A DNA stretch of 64,000 nt, taken from NCBI RefSeq assembly GCF_002286815.1, contig NZ_MUNM01000054.1:62001-126000 (forward strand), written 5' to 3'. Origin of the DNA: Pseudomonas sp. PICF141 (GTDB lineage: Bacteria > Pseudomonadota > Gammaproteobacteria > Pseudomonadales > Pseudomonadaceae). The first letter of the stretch is position 1; each line of letters begins with the position of its first letter. The position numbers were made by a program, and so were the translations under genes. The notes below the pieces were generated by a model. It was not told the origin of the DNA, searched no databases, and was given only the letters and a program-made list of their open reading frames with translations. Below are positions 8,809-17,345 of this stretch, piece after piece.

Positions 8809-9117
8809 ATGAAAATCCTGACTGCCCTGTTTACCGCCTCCATCATCACCATGACCGCCAGCATCGCCCACGCGCGCGACCTCGGCCCCGACGAAGCCCT
8901 GAGACTGCGCGACGCTGGTACCATTGTGTCCTTCGAGAAACTCAACGTCACGGCATTGGCCAAACACCCCGGCGCCAAAATCACCGAAACCGAGCTCGAA
9001 GAAGAGTACGGCAAGTACATCTACCAGGTGGAACTGCGCGATCCGCAGGGCCTTGAGTGGGACCTGGAACTGGACGCTGTCAGCGGGCAGGTTCTCAAGG
9101 ATCATCAGGATACGTAA
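8809..9117 (+). CDS. periplasmic PepSY-domain protein (BqsP-like)
   Basis: A 102-residue protein with a signal peptide (MKILTALFTASIITMTASIAHA) and one PepSY domain: RDLGPDEALRLRDAGTI, then PGAKITETELEEEYGKYIYQVEL, ending DAVSGQVLKDHQD. It should be exported to the periplasm. It heads a four-gene operon with a second PepSY protein, a response regulator and a sensor kinase. This arrangement matches the PAO1 genes next to bqsRS (carRS), where the small proteins are induced by Fe(II) or Ca2+. An AT-rich promoter region with a candidate BqsR box precedes it. A role as a metal- or kinase-interacting periplasmic protein is an inference. Confidence 0.8.
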   Translation: MKILTALFTASIITMTASIAHARDLGPDEALRLRDAGTIVSFEKLNVTALAKHPGAKITETELEEEYGKYIYQVELRDPQGLEWDLELDAVSGQVLKDHQDT

Positions 9118-9437
9118 TGAAGGTGTTTTCTTTTAATCGGCGTGCCAGCGGTCGGATGGCGCTGGTGCTGCTGGCTTTTTGCTCGGTGGTCCTGGCCCGC
9201 GACCTGGATCAGGACGAGGCCCTGCGCTTGCGCCAACAAGGTGTGATCCTGCCGCTGGAGCAGCTCTTGCAGCAGGCGCTGGACCTCTATCCCGGGGCCA
9301 AGCTGCTGGAAGCCGAGCTTGAGGAAAAGCACGACGTCTACATTTATGAGGTCGAGCTGCTGACCGGCGAAGGCGTGGTGCGCGAGCTGGACCTTGATGC
9401 CATCACCGGCCAATTACTGAAAGACAAGGAAGACTGA
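9117..9437 (+). CDS. second periplasmic PepSY-domain protein (BqsQ-like)
   Basis: A 106-residue paralogue of the preceding gene, starting at an ATG that overlaps its stop codon (TAATG), so the two are translationally coupled. It has an N-terminal hydrophobic segment (MALVLLAFCSVVLA) and the same core, RDLDQDEALRLRQQGVILPLEQ, PGAKLLEAELEEKHDVYIYEVEL, DLDAITGQLLKDKED. The two copies are clearly a tandem duplication with diverged sequence. It is followed after 3 bp by the response-regulator gene. It is likely a periplasmic modulator of the downstream sensor kinase. Confidence 0.8.
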   Translation: MKVFSFNRRASGRMALVLLAFCSVVLARDLDQDEALRLRQQGVILPLEQLLQQALDLYPGAKLLEAELEEKHDVYIYEVELLTGEGVVRELDLDAITGQLLKDKED

Positions 9438-9440
9438 CCG

Positions 9441-10109
9441 ATGCGTTTGCTTCTGGTGGAAGACCATGTGCCGCTGGCCGACGAATTGATAGCCGGCCTC
9501 AACCGACAGGGGTACGCCGTGGACTGGCTGGCCGACGGTCGCGATGCGGTGTACCAGGGCAGCAGCGAGCCTTATGACCTGATCATTCTCGACCTCGGCC
9601 TGCCGGGTTTGCCGGGGCTCGACGTACTGGCGCAATGGCGGGCCGGCGGCTTGGCCACGCCAGTGCTGATCCTCACCGCGCGCGGTTCCTGGGCTGAGCG
9701 GATCGAAGGTCTGAAGACCGGCGCCGACGATTACCTGACCAAACCGTTCCACCCCGAAGAGCTGCACCTGCGAGTCCAGGCATTGTTACGCCGCTCCCAC
9801 GGGCACGCCAATCAGCCCACGCTCAAGGCCGCCGGTTTGCATCTGGATGAAGCTCGCCAATGCGTGACCCGCGACGGCGCCGACATCCAGCTCACCGCTG
9901 CCGAGTTTCGCCTGCTGCGTTATTTCATGCTGCACCCCGAACAGATCCTTTCCAAAAGCCACCTTGCCGAACACCTCTACGACGGTGAAACCGAGCGCGA
10001 TTCCAACGTGCTGGAAGTTCATGTCAACCACCTGCGACGCAAGCTCGGCCGCAGCGTGATCGAAACCCGTCGCGGTCAGGGTTACCTGTTTGGCGGGCAA
10101 GCCCAGTGA
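9441..10109 (+). CDS. bqsR: OmpR-family response regulator, BqsR/CarR-like
   Basis: A 222-residue regulator with a receiver domain (VEDHVP at the start, phospho-acceptor D51 in LIILDLGLPG, conserved K in YLTKPFHPEEL) and a C-terminal winged helix (LTAAEFRLLRYFMLHPEQILSKSHLAEHLYD...LEVHVNHLRRKLG). It would bind direct-repeat boxes as a dimer when phosphorylated by the next gene's kinase. The assignment to BqsR rests on the PepSY partners and on the neighbouring chemoreceptors, which follow the PAO1 PA2652-PA2659 order; sequence alone would only say PhoP/OmpR type. Confidence 0.78.
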   Translation: MRLLLVEDHVPLADELIAGLNRQGYAVDWLADGRDAVYQGSSEPYDLIILDLGLPGLPGLDVLAQWRAGGLATPVLILTARGSWAERIEGLKTGADDYLTKPFHPEELHLRVQALLRRSHGHANQPTLKAAGLHLDEARQCVTRDGADIQLTAAEFRLLRYFMLHPEQILSKSHLAEHLYDGETERDSNVLEVHVNHLRRKLGRSVIETRRGQGYLFGGQAQ

Positions 10110-11419
10110 GGTCGATCCAGCGCCGCTTGAGCCTGGGCCTGATCAGCGTGATGGTGATCGTCGGCCTGGTGCTGGCGCAAACCAGCTTGTGGCTGTTCGA
10201 AATGGGATTGCAGCGCTACCTCGAAGCCGGGCTGCGCAACGACAGCGAAAACCTGCTGGTGGCGCTGGTGCGTGGGCCGCAGGGTTTGCAACTGGATGAG
10301 CGGCACTTGTCGCCGGCCTATCAGCGACCGTTTTCCGGGCATTACTTCCGTATCGATTTTGCCGACAGCCATTGGCGTTCCCGCTCGTTATGGGATCAGG
10401 AGCTACCGCAACTTGACCACCCTGGCCTGCATAGCAACTTGCAACTGGGGCCGGAAGGGCAGCAATTGCTGGTGTTGCGTTCGGACTATCGCCGGTTGGG
10501 CCTGGCGATTTCCATCAGCGTCGCCCAGGACTACACCCCGGTACGCGAGAGCTTTTGTCGCATGCAACAGGTCGGCCTGGGGTTGGGGCTGGCGGGGCTG
10601 TTGTTTATTTTGCTATTGCAACGGATCACCGTGCGCCGCGCCTTGCGTCCCCTGGAAAAAGCCCGCGAGCAAATCGCCCAGTTACAGCAGGGGCAGCGCT
10701 CGCAACTCGACGAAGAAGTGCCGTTGGAGCTGGAACCGCTGGTGGCGCAGATCAACCATTTGCTGGCCCACACCGAAGACAGCCTCAAGCGTTCACGCAA
10801 CGCCTTGGGCAATCTCGGCCATGCCTTGAAAACCCCGCTGGCGGTGTTATTGAGCCTGGCGTCCAGCGAAAAACTCGATGCTCACCCGCAACTGCGCAAA
10901 GTCATGCAGGCGCAACTGGAACAGGTTCAGCAACGGCTCAATCGCGAACTCAACCGCGCCCGCCTGTCCGGCGATGCACTGCCGGGGGCGTTGTTCGATT
11001 GCGATGCCGAACTGCCGGGCTTGCTGGCCACTTTGAACATGATTCACGGCGAACACCTCGACTTGAGCTACCGGGCCCCGGCCGGTTTGCAACTGCCATG
11101 GGACCGCGAAGATCTGCTGGAATTGCTCGGCAATCTGTTGGACAACGCCTGCAAATGGGCGGATGCCGAGGTTCGATTAAGCGTGGTTGAAACGGCTGAA
11201 GGGTTTGAGTTGAGCGTGGAGGACGATGGGCCGGGAATTCCCGAAGACCAGCGCGCTCAGGTATTCAGCCGCGGTACCCGGCTGGATGAACAGACGGATG
11301 GGCATGGGCTGGGGCTGGGCATCGTGCGTGATATCGTCGATACGTGGGGCGGGGTGTTGAAGTTGCAGGAAAGCGAGTGGGGCGGGTTGAAAGTCACGAT
11401 CGAACTGCCCAAACGCTGA
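10106..11419 (+). CDS. bqsS: sensor histidine kinase, BqsS/CarS-like
   Basis: A 437-residue membrane kinase starting at a GTG that overlaps the regulator's stop (GTGA). TM1 is at about 10-31, a periplasmic sensor at ~32-155, TM2 at ~156-175, then HAMP, the phospho-acceptor box GHALKTPLAVLL (PhoQ-like HALKTPL), N box LLDNACKWA, and G boxes VEDDGPGIPE and HGLGLGIVRDI. BqsS of P. aeruginosa senses Fe(II) through a periplasmic RExxE motif. Here the corresponding stretch at residues 44-48 is RNDSE, so the first glutamate is asparagine. Specificity may therefore differ. It is the last gene of the four-gene operon. Confidence 0.78.
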   Translation: MRSIQRRLSLGLISVMVIVGLVLAQTSLWLFEMGLQRYLEAGLRNDSENLLVALVRGPQGLQLDERHLSPAYQRPFSGHYFRIDFADSHWRSRSLWDQELPQLDHPGLHSNLQLGPEGQQLLVLRSDYRRLGLAISISVAQDYTPVRESFCRMQQVGLGLGLAGLLFILLLQRITVRRALRPLEKAREQIAQLQQGQRSQLDEEVPLELEPLVAQINHLLAHTEDSLKRSRNALGNLGHALKTPLAVLLSLASSEKLDAHPQLRKVMQAQLEQVQQRLNRELNRARLSGDALPGALFDCDAELPGLLATLNMIHGEHLDLSYRAPAGLQLPWDREDLLELLGNLLDNACKWADAEVRLSVVETAEGFELSVEDDGPGIPEDQRAQVFSRGTRLDEQTDGHGLGLGIVRDIVDTWGGVLKLQESEWGGLKVTIELPKR

Positions 11420-11432
11420 TTTCCCTCCAGCC

Positions 11433-11463
11433 GATCGTTCCCGCGCGGAGCGCGGGAACGATC
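11433..11463. terminator. palindrome between convergent genes, terminator-like
   Basis: GATCGTTCCCGCG, CGGAG, CGCGGGAACGATC form a near-perfect hairpin between convergent bqsS and the chemoreceptor gene. It is related to the repeat at 5893-6002. There is no U-tract, so factor-independent termination is uncertain. Confidence 0.55.
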
Positions 11464-11473
11464 ATGCGTTGGA

Positions 11474-13621
11474 TCACACGCGAAACTGATCCATCAAGTT
11501 CTGCTGCTGATTCGCCAAGCTATTAAGCGACTGGCTCACCCGCGCCGATTCATTGGCCTGCCCTGACAGGGACTCGGTCACATCCCGAATGGTCGCCACG
11601 TTGTTATTGATTTCTTCAGCCACCGCGCTCTGCTCTTCTGCCGCACTGGCAATCTGCAGGTTCATGTCACTGATCACCGTTACCGCCTCACCAATCTGCC
11701 GCAATGCCGTCACCGCCTGACTAACCTGCTCGACACTGCCCTGAGCCTGGCGATGGCTGTTGTTCATCGAACTCACCACCTCCTGCGTACCGCTCTGCAG
11801 CTGCTCGATCACCAGACGGGTTTCCTCCACGGACTCTTGAGTACGCCGCGCCAGGTTGCGCACTTCATCGGCCACCACGGCGAAACCGCGTCCGGCTTCA
11901 CCGGCACGGGCGGCTTCGATGGCGGCGTTCAGTGCCAAGAGATTGGTCTGTTCGGCGATAGCGCGAATCACTTCCAGCACTGAACCGATTTTTTCGCTGT
12001 TCGCTGCCAGGCCTTCGACCTGGACCATGGCCGCGCTCATGTCGACGGCGAGGTGGTCGATGCTGGCGGTGGTGCGGTCGATCACGGCCAAACCCTGACG
12101 GGTCGCCTGATCGGCATCGCGCGCCGCTTGTGCGGCCTGCGCGGCGCTACGGGCGACGTCCTGGGCGGTGGCGCTCATTTCGTGGGACGCGGTGGCGACC
12201 TGATCGACCTGACGGTATTGCTGCTCCATGCCGGCGCTGGTCTGGGTAGCGATGGCGGATGATTGGTCCGCCGTGCTGCGGGCGTCCTGCACCGAGCGTT
12301 TCACTTGGGCAATGATCGGTTGCAGCTTGTCGAGGAAACGGTTGAACCAACCGGCCAACTGGCCCAGCTCATCCTGCTTGTCATAAGCCAGGCGCCGGGT
12401 CAGGTCGCCTTCGCCGCTGGCAATGTCTTCCAGCATGCGGGCCACGCCCAGGATCGGTCGGGTCACGCTACGCGCCATCAGCCACACCAACAGCAGACCG
12501 ACGAGCGCCGCCAGCACACCCAGGCACAGTTCAATCAGCGTACCGGTGGTGTTGCTATCGTCGAGTTGTTTTTTCAGCGCTTCGGCGGGGCCGACCAGGA
12601 CCTTCTCGGGCACGTCGAGCAACACGCCCCAGGATTTGCCACCGGGAATCGGCTGGAAGGGCGACAGCACTTTCAGTTGCCGATGGCTATGCAGGCTTTC
12701 GGTTTTACCGCTGGTGGTCAGTCGGCGCAGCAATTGGGCACCGTCGATCGTGTCCACAGCGTCCAGGCGCTGGCTGAGCTTGCTGGCGTCCGGGCTGTAG
12801 CCGGCGAGCAAACCGACCGGGCTGACGATGCTGACATTGGTCTGGCCGTCATAGAGTTTTTGGCTGGCGTTCTGGCTGATCGCTTGCAGGCTGTTGAGGT
12901 TGATGTCCACCGACAGCGAGGCAATGACTTTGCCGTTGACCATCAGCGGGAACACGATGCTGGTCATCAGCACGTTCTGGCCGTCGATCACATAGAAGTA
13001 GGGCTCGATCACACATGGCTTGAGCGTGGTGCGCGGGCACGTGAACCAGGCGTTGGCCGGCTCGCCGCTGGGGCCGGTGGCGGTGTCGGCCATGTCGCTT
13101 TCCGGCAGGGCCATGGAGGTCAGCTTGCCCGGTATCGGTTGCGACCAGTACAGGGCGAAGCGACCCTTTTCGTTACTGCCAATCTCTGCCTGATCGGCAA
13201 ACAGTTCATCCTTGCCGTCCAGCGCATTGGCTTCGAACACCAGCGACAGGCCGAGCAGTTCCGGGTTGGCTTGCAGGGCCGACTTGACCTGCCGGGTCAG
13301 ATCTTCACGCAGATCAAAGGCATCGAGAAAACGCTTCTCGGCCTGATCGCGCAAAAACAGCACCTGCCGCGAAAAGCCATGGCCATATTGATACGCGTCC
13401 ATGAACTGCTGACGAATACCCAGCGCCTGAACTTCCCCTTGGGACTCGATGCGCGCCTGGGCGGCTTCGGTCAGCATGTCCATGCTCGAGGCTTTCACCA
13501 ACGCGGAGCTGTGCTCCATGCGATACAGCGAAAGCCCTACCAGCAGGGTCACGATGCCTGCCAGGCACAGCCCGGCCAACAGGGTGATTTTCCATTGAAT
13601 GGAAAGTTGTCTGAGCGACAT
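11474..13621 (-). CDS. tlpQ: methyl-accepting chemotaxis protein with large Cache sensor, TlpQ-like
   Basis: A 715-residue chemoreceptor. TM1 is at ~11-31, a large periplasmic double-Cache sensor at ~32-360 (blocks ALYWSQPIPGKLTSMALPE and SIVFPLMVNGKVIASLSVDINLNSL), TM2 at ~368-390, then HAMP and the cytoplasmic hairpin with the tip EQTNLLALNAAIEAARAGE and the AEEQSAVAEEINNNV region. Length and neighbours fit PAO1 TlpQ (PA2654), known for polyamine and histamine taxis. The ligand here is an inference from that resemblance. It lies alone on the minus strand between the bqs operon and the transporter gene. Confidence 0.75.
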   Translation of the reverse strand: MSLRQLSIQWKITLLAGLCLAGIVTLLVGLSLYRMEHSSALVKASSMDMLTEAAQARIESQGEVQALGIRQQFMDAYQYGHGFSRQVLFLRDQAEKRFLDAFDLREDLTRQVKSALQANPELLGLSLVFEANALDGKDELFADQAEIGSNEKGRFALYWSQPIPGKLTSMALPESDMADTATGPSGEPANAWFTCPRTTLKPCVIEPYFYVIDGQNVLMTSIVFPLMVNGKVIASLSVDINLNSLQAISQNASQKLYDGQTNVSIVSPVGLLAGYSPDASKLSQRLDAVDTIDGAQLLRRLTTSGKTESLHSHRQLKVLSPFQPIPGGKSWGVLLDVPEKVLVGPAEALKKQLDDSNTTGTLIELCLGVLAALVGLLLVWLMARSVTRPILGVARMLEDIASGEGDLTRRLAYDKQDELGQLAGWFNRFLDKLQPIIAQVKRSVQDARSTADQSSAIATQTSAGMEQQYRQVDQVATASHEMSATAQDVARSAAQAAQAARDADQATRQGLAVIDRTTASIDHLAVDMSAAMVQVEGLAANSEKIGSVLEVIRAIAEQTNLLALNAAIEAARAGEAGRGFAVVADEVRNLARRTQESVEETRLVIEQLQSGTQEVVSSMNNSHRQAQGSVEQVSQAVTALRQIGEAVTVISDMNLQIASAAEEQSAVAEEINNNVATIRDVTESLSGQANESARVSQSLNSLANQQQNLMDQFRV

Positions 13622-13735
13622 GGAAACGTCCTTTTATTCGATAAATATCTGAGACTTTGCACTGTAGCGGCCAGAATCCGGCTTTCTTTATGTCGTTGGG
13701 CCGAATATCCACTCATACCCTTGTGAGACTGATTC

Positions 13736-13838
13736 ACCCCCTGTAGGAGCTGCCGAAGGCTGCGATCTTTTGATCTTCTGGCGTCATCGAGGTCATTGAA
13801 AATCAAAAGATCGCAACCTTCGGCAGCTCCTACAGGGG
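13736..13838. repeat. inverted repeat, GTAGGAGCTGCCGAAGG family
   Basis: Arms CTGTAGGAGCTGCCGAAGGC (from 13741) and GCCGAAGG-type complement ending at 13838 surround AAAAGATC motifs. The same family occurs at 37893-37988 and in short form at 30641-30684. The 374-bp gap between the chemoreceptor and the transporter contains this element and the two divergent promoters; nothing else was recognised. Confidence 0.8.
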
Positions 13839-13995
13839 GTGGTGTTCGCTTTGACAAGGGGACGACGGTCCGGCACAGTGCGCGCCCTCTGATAAAACCC
13901 TTTTCTCCATCCGCTGGTGACGCTCATACAGACTACCGGCCGGACTCATCCGTTTGGCGGTGATGCCTCACCGCGCTGCTTTTGAGGTAACGACA

Positions 13996-15312
13996 ATGAA
14001 TGCAGTAATTGCCGCGGTCGGCATCATGCTGATACTCAGCCTGTCCCGCGTGCATGTGGTGATCGCGCTGATCGTGGGGGCGCTGGTCGGTGGCTTGACC
14101 GGTGGCCTGGGCATCGACGCGACCCTTAAAGCTTTCAACAGCGGCCTCGGCGGCGGAGCGACTGTCGCGTTGTCCTACGCCTTGCTCGGCGCGTTCGCGG
14201 TGGCCATCGCCAAGTCCGGCCTGGCCCATGCGCTGGCCGACAGGGCCCTGGCCCTGGTCGATCGCCAGCACGCCAACGGTGGCGGAAATGTCAAATGGCT
14301 GCTGATCGGCTTGCTGTGGGTGGTGGCCATCGCCTCCCAGAACATTTTGCCGATTCATATCGCCTTTATCCCGTTGCTGGTGCCGCCACTGCTCTATGTG
14401 CTGACCAAACTGCAACTGGACCGTCGTTTGATTGCCTGCGTTATCACCTTTGGCCTGATCACGCCGTACATGTTCCTGCCCGTGGGCTTCGGCAACATTT
14501 TCCTCAATGAGATCCTGCTGGCCAATGTTGCCCGTAGCGGCGTGGACATCAGCGGCATCAACGTCACCCATGCCATGGGCATTCCAGCATTGGGCATGGT
14601 GTTTGGCCTCGCAGTAGCCTTCATCAGCTACCGCAAGAAGCGCGTTTACAACCTGGAAAAGATCGAACAGGTCGAACAGGTCGCGGTGCAATACAACCCG
14701 TTGAGCTTGATAGTCGCCGGCCTGGCCATTGCTGCTGCGTTCATTATTCAGTTGCTGCTCGATTCGATGATTATCGGGGCGCTGGCCGGCTTTCTGATTT
14801 TCTCGGCGTCGGGCATCGTCAAATGGCGCGACACCGATGACCTGTTCACTGAAGGCATGAAGATGATGGCGATGATCGGCTTCATCATGATCGCCGCGTC
14901 CGGTTTTGGCGAAGTGATCAAAGCCACCGGGCAAGTGCAGACGCTGGTCGAAGCCTCGGCCTCATGGATCGGCCACAGCAAAGCCATTGGCGCGTTGTTG
15001 ATGTTGCTGGTGGGCCTGTTAGTGACCATGGGCATTGGCTCGTCATTTTCCACCGTACCGATTCTGACGGTGATTTTCGTACCGTTGTGCATGCAACTGG
15101 GCTTCAGCCCGCTCGCGATTGTCAGCATCATCGGTACCGCCGGCGCATTGGGCGATGCCGGGTCTCCCGCGTCGGACTCGACCCTGGGCCCGACCTCCGG
15201 TCTGAATATCGACGGCCAGCATCACCACATCTGGGACACCGTTGTCCCGACCTTCCTGCACTACAACCTGCCGCTGCTGGTGTTTGGCTGGGTAGCGGCG
15301 ATGGTTCTCTGA
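13996..15312 (+). CDS. Na+/H+ antiporter family (IT superfamily) membrane protein
   Basis: A 438-residue inner-membrane protein with 11-12 hydrophobic helices, starting MNAVIAAVGIMLILSLSRVHV after a GAGG ribosome site at 13984-13987. The repeats GLGGGATVALSYALLGAFAVAIAKSGL and IGSSFSTVPILTVIFVPLC, and the conserved GALGDAGSPASDSTLGPTSGLN near the end, are typical of the Na_H_antiporter/NhaC-like group. The analogous PAO1 gene between tlpQ and ctpM is annotated only as a transporter. Lying between two chemoreceptor genes suggests it may import or exchange a ligand that one of them senses; this is inference. Confidence 0.78.
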   Translation: MNAVIAAVGIMLILSLSRVHVVIALIVGALVGGLTGGLGIDATLKAFNSGLGGGATVALSYALLGAFAVAIAKSGLAHALADRALALVDRQHANGGGNVKWLLIGLLWVVAIASQNILPIHIAFIPLLVPPLLYVLTKLQLDRRLIACVITFGLITPYMFLPVGFGNIFLNEILLANVARSGVDISGINVTHAMGIPALGMVFGLAVAFISYRKKRVYNLEKIEQVEQVAVQYNPLSLIVAGLAIAAAFIIQLLLDSMIIGALAGFLIFSASGIVKWRDTDDLFTEGMKMMAMIGFIMIAASGFGEVIKATGQVQTLVEASASWIGHSKAIGALLMLLVGLLVTMGIGSSFSTVPILTVIFVPLCMQLGFSPLAIVSIIGTAGALGDAGSPASDSTLGPTSGLNIDGQHHHIWDTVVPTFLHYNLPLLVFGWVAAMVL

Positions 15313-15322
15313 TTTCGCTCCC

Positions 15323-15390
15323 GTAGGAGCCAGGCTTGCCGGCGAAGGCGATTTCGAGGACGCCTTCGCCGGCAAGCCTGGCTCCTACAG
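15323..15390. repeat. inverted REP pair, copy B of the identical 68-bp element
   Basis: It is base-for-base the same as 8626-8693 and lies between the transporter and the sCache chemoreceptor gene. A strong stem of this kind can reduce read-through. Confidence 0.9.
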
Positions 15391-15452
15391 TTTTACGTTG
15401 GCCTGCCGTTATAGCCTTGACCACGCCAACAAAAATCAAAAGAGTGAACCTC

Positions 15453-17135
15453 ATGCGCATGAGTCTGAAGGCTAAAGTCCTGTCCCTTGCCGTCCTCCCG
15501 GTGTTGCTCTTTGCGCTGGTCATCAGCCTGACCACATTGTTCATTCTGCAGGAGCAGGCCCGCAAGGAAGTCGAGCAAACCCGTCAGCGCCTGCTCAGCG
15601 ATGCCAAGGCAACCCTGCAAAGTTACGTTGCCGTGGCCATGACCACGATCAAACCGCTCTACGACGCGGCAGCCCCCGGCGATGACGCCGCGCGTGCGCA
15701 AGCGATCAAGTTGCTGTCGAGCATCAGCTACGGCAAGGACGGCTACTTCTTCGGCTATGACTCCAATACCGTGCGCCTGTTCAAGGCCAGTAGCCCCGAA
15801 GGCGTGGGCCAGAGCTTCAAGGACAATCGCGACCCGAACGGCGTCTACGTCAACCGCGACCTGGTGAAAGTCGCCAAGGACGGTACCCACTACCTGCAAT
15901 ACAGCTCGACGCTGCCCGGCAACACCCAAATGCTGGTGCCCAAGCTCGGCTACACCGAATACCTGCCGAAGTGGGACATGGCGGTCGGCACCTCGGTCAA
16001 CCTCGACGGCATCGAAGCGCAAGTGGCGGTGGTTGAGGCCAAGGTCCAGGAACGCATGCAAGGCGTGGTGCTGAGCATTGTCGGGATTGCCGTGGTGGTG
16101 CTGCTACTGATCGCGGCTGCCGGGATGCTGTTGGCCAACACCATTCTGCGTCCGCTGAACCTGATGAAAGCCAACCTCGACGACATCGCGGCGGGCGAGG
16201 GCGACCTGACCCGGCGTCTGGCCATCACCCGCCAGGATGAACTCGGCCAGCTGGCCGGCTCGTTCAACCGTTTCGTCGACAAGATTCATGGTCTGGTACG
16301 GCAGATCACCGAAATGACCTCGCAACTGACCGGGCTGGTGAATCAGGTCTCCGATCAGGCCCAGCGCTCGGATCAAGCCATGGAGCGTCAGCGTCACGAA
16401 ACCGATCAGGTGGCCACCGCAATCAACCAAATGTCAGCGGCGGCTCAGGAAATGGCCAAAAGTGCGCAAAACGCGGCAGTTGCTGCCCAGCAGACCGACG
16501 AAGAGGGTCAGGCCGCCAAACGCGTGGTGGCCGGCAGCATCGTGAAGATTCATGCGTTGGTGAATGACATTCGCAGCAGCGGCGTGTCGCTCGACAGCCT
16601 GCAGAAAGACGTGTCGTCAATTGTCAGCGTGCTCGGGGTGATCCGTTCGATTGCAGAGCAGACCAATCTGTTGGCGCTCAACGCTGCGATTGAAGCGGCC
16701 CGCGCCGGTGAGGCCGGGCGTGGTTTTGCGGTGGTCGCCGACGAAGTGCGTGCATTGGCCAGCCGCACGCAAATCAGCACCCAGGAAATTCAGAGCATGA
16801 TCGACCGCTTGCAGGCCGGCACCCAATCGGCGGTCGAAGCCATGCGCCGCTCCAGCGAGGCCGGCGACGGCACGTCGGCCCAGGCCAACGAGGCGGGGGC
16901 GTCTCTGGACGCCATGGCCCAATTGATCGGCACCATCAACTCGATGAACGCCCAGATCGCCAGCGCCGCCGAAGAGCAAACCGCCGTGGCCGAAGAGATC
17001 AACCGCAGCGTGCATCAAATCGCCGTGGCCGTAGACAGCGTCGCCGATGAAACCCAGCTCGGCGCCCAGACCTCGCGTAGCCTGGCCGATCTGGGGCAGC
17101 GCCTGGGGCAACTGGTCGGGCAATTCCGTATCTGA
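15453..17135 (+). CDS. ctpM: methyl-accepting chemotaxis protein with single Cache domain, CtpM-like
   Basis: A 560-residue chemoreceptor. TM1 is at ~11-33, a compact periplasmic sCache_2 domain at ~34-195 (ISYGKDGYFFGYDSNTVRLF, then LPKWDMAVGTSVNLD), TM2 at ~200-225, HAMP with GEGDLTRRLAITRQDELGQLAG, and the signalling tip EQTNLLALNAAIEAARAGE. Single-Cache receptors of this type bind small carboxylates; PAO1 CtpM (PA2652, 560 residues as I recall) is the malate receptor and has the same neighbours. The start at 15453 is preferred; ATG 15459 is an alternative. Confidence 0.78.
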   Translation: MRMSLKAKVLSLAVLPVLLFALVISLTTLFILQEQARKEVEQTRQRLLSDAKATLQSYVAVAMTTIKPLYDAAAPGDDAARAQAIKLLSSISYGKDGYFFGYDSNTVRLFKASSPEGVGQSFKDNRDPNGVYVNRDLVKVAKDGTHYLQYSSTLPGNTQMLVPKLGYTEYLPKWDMAVGTSVNLDGIEAQVAVVEAKVQERMQGVVLSIVGIAVVVLLLIAAAGMLLANTILRPLNLMKANLDDIAAGEGDLTRRLAITRQDELGQLAGSFNRFVDKIHGLVRQITEMTSQLTGLVNQVSDQAQRSDQAMERQRHETDQVATAINQMSAAAQEMAKSAQNAAVAAQQTDEEGQAAKRVVAGSIVKIHALVNDIRSSGVSLDSLQKDVSSIVSVLGVIRSIAEQTNLLALNAAIEAARAGEAGRGFAVVADEVRALASRTQISTQEIQSMIDRLQAGTQSAVEAMRRSSEAGDGTSAQANEAGASLDAMAQLIGTINSMNAQIASAAEEQTAVAEEINRSVHQIAVAVDSVADETQLGAQTSRSLADLGQRLGQLVGQFRI

Positions 17136-17196
17136 TTGATGTTGCTTTTGTGGCGAGGAGGCTTGCCCCCAATGCCGGTAAGTCAGGACGTAGAAC

Positions 17197-17289
17197 CTGT
17201 AGGAGCTAGGCTTACCCGCGAAGAATGCGCCGCGGTTTTTCAGGTATTACGTGTCATCGCTCTTCGCGGGCAAGCCTCGCTCCTACAGG
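17197..17289. repeat. REP pair
   Basis: Arms CCTGTAGGAGCTAGGCTTAC (17197) and the reverse-complement-like GCAAGCCTCGCTCCTACAGG ending at 17289 match with a few differences. They sit between the chemoreceptor and the metallothionein leader. Confidence 0.8.
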
Positions 17290-17345
17290 TGCTGTGCTTC
17301 CCCTCACCATAGGGCAATCGCGACTACCCTCATAAGTAAGCAAGC

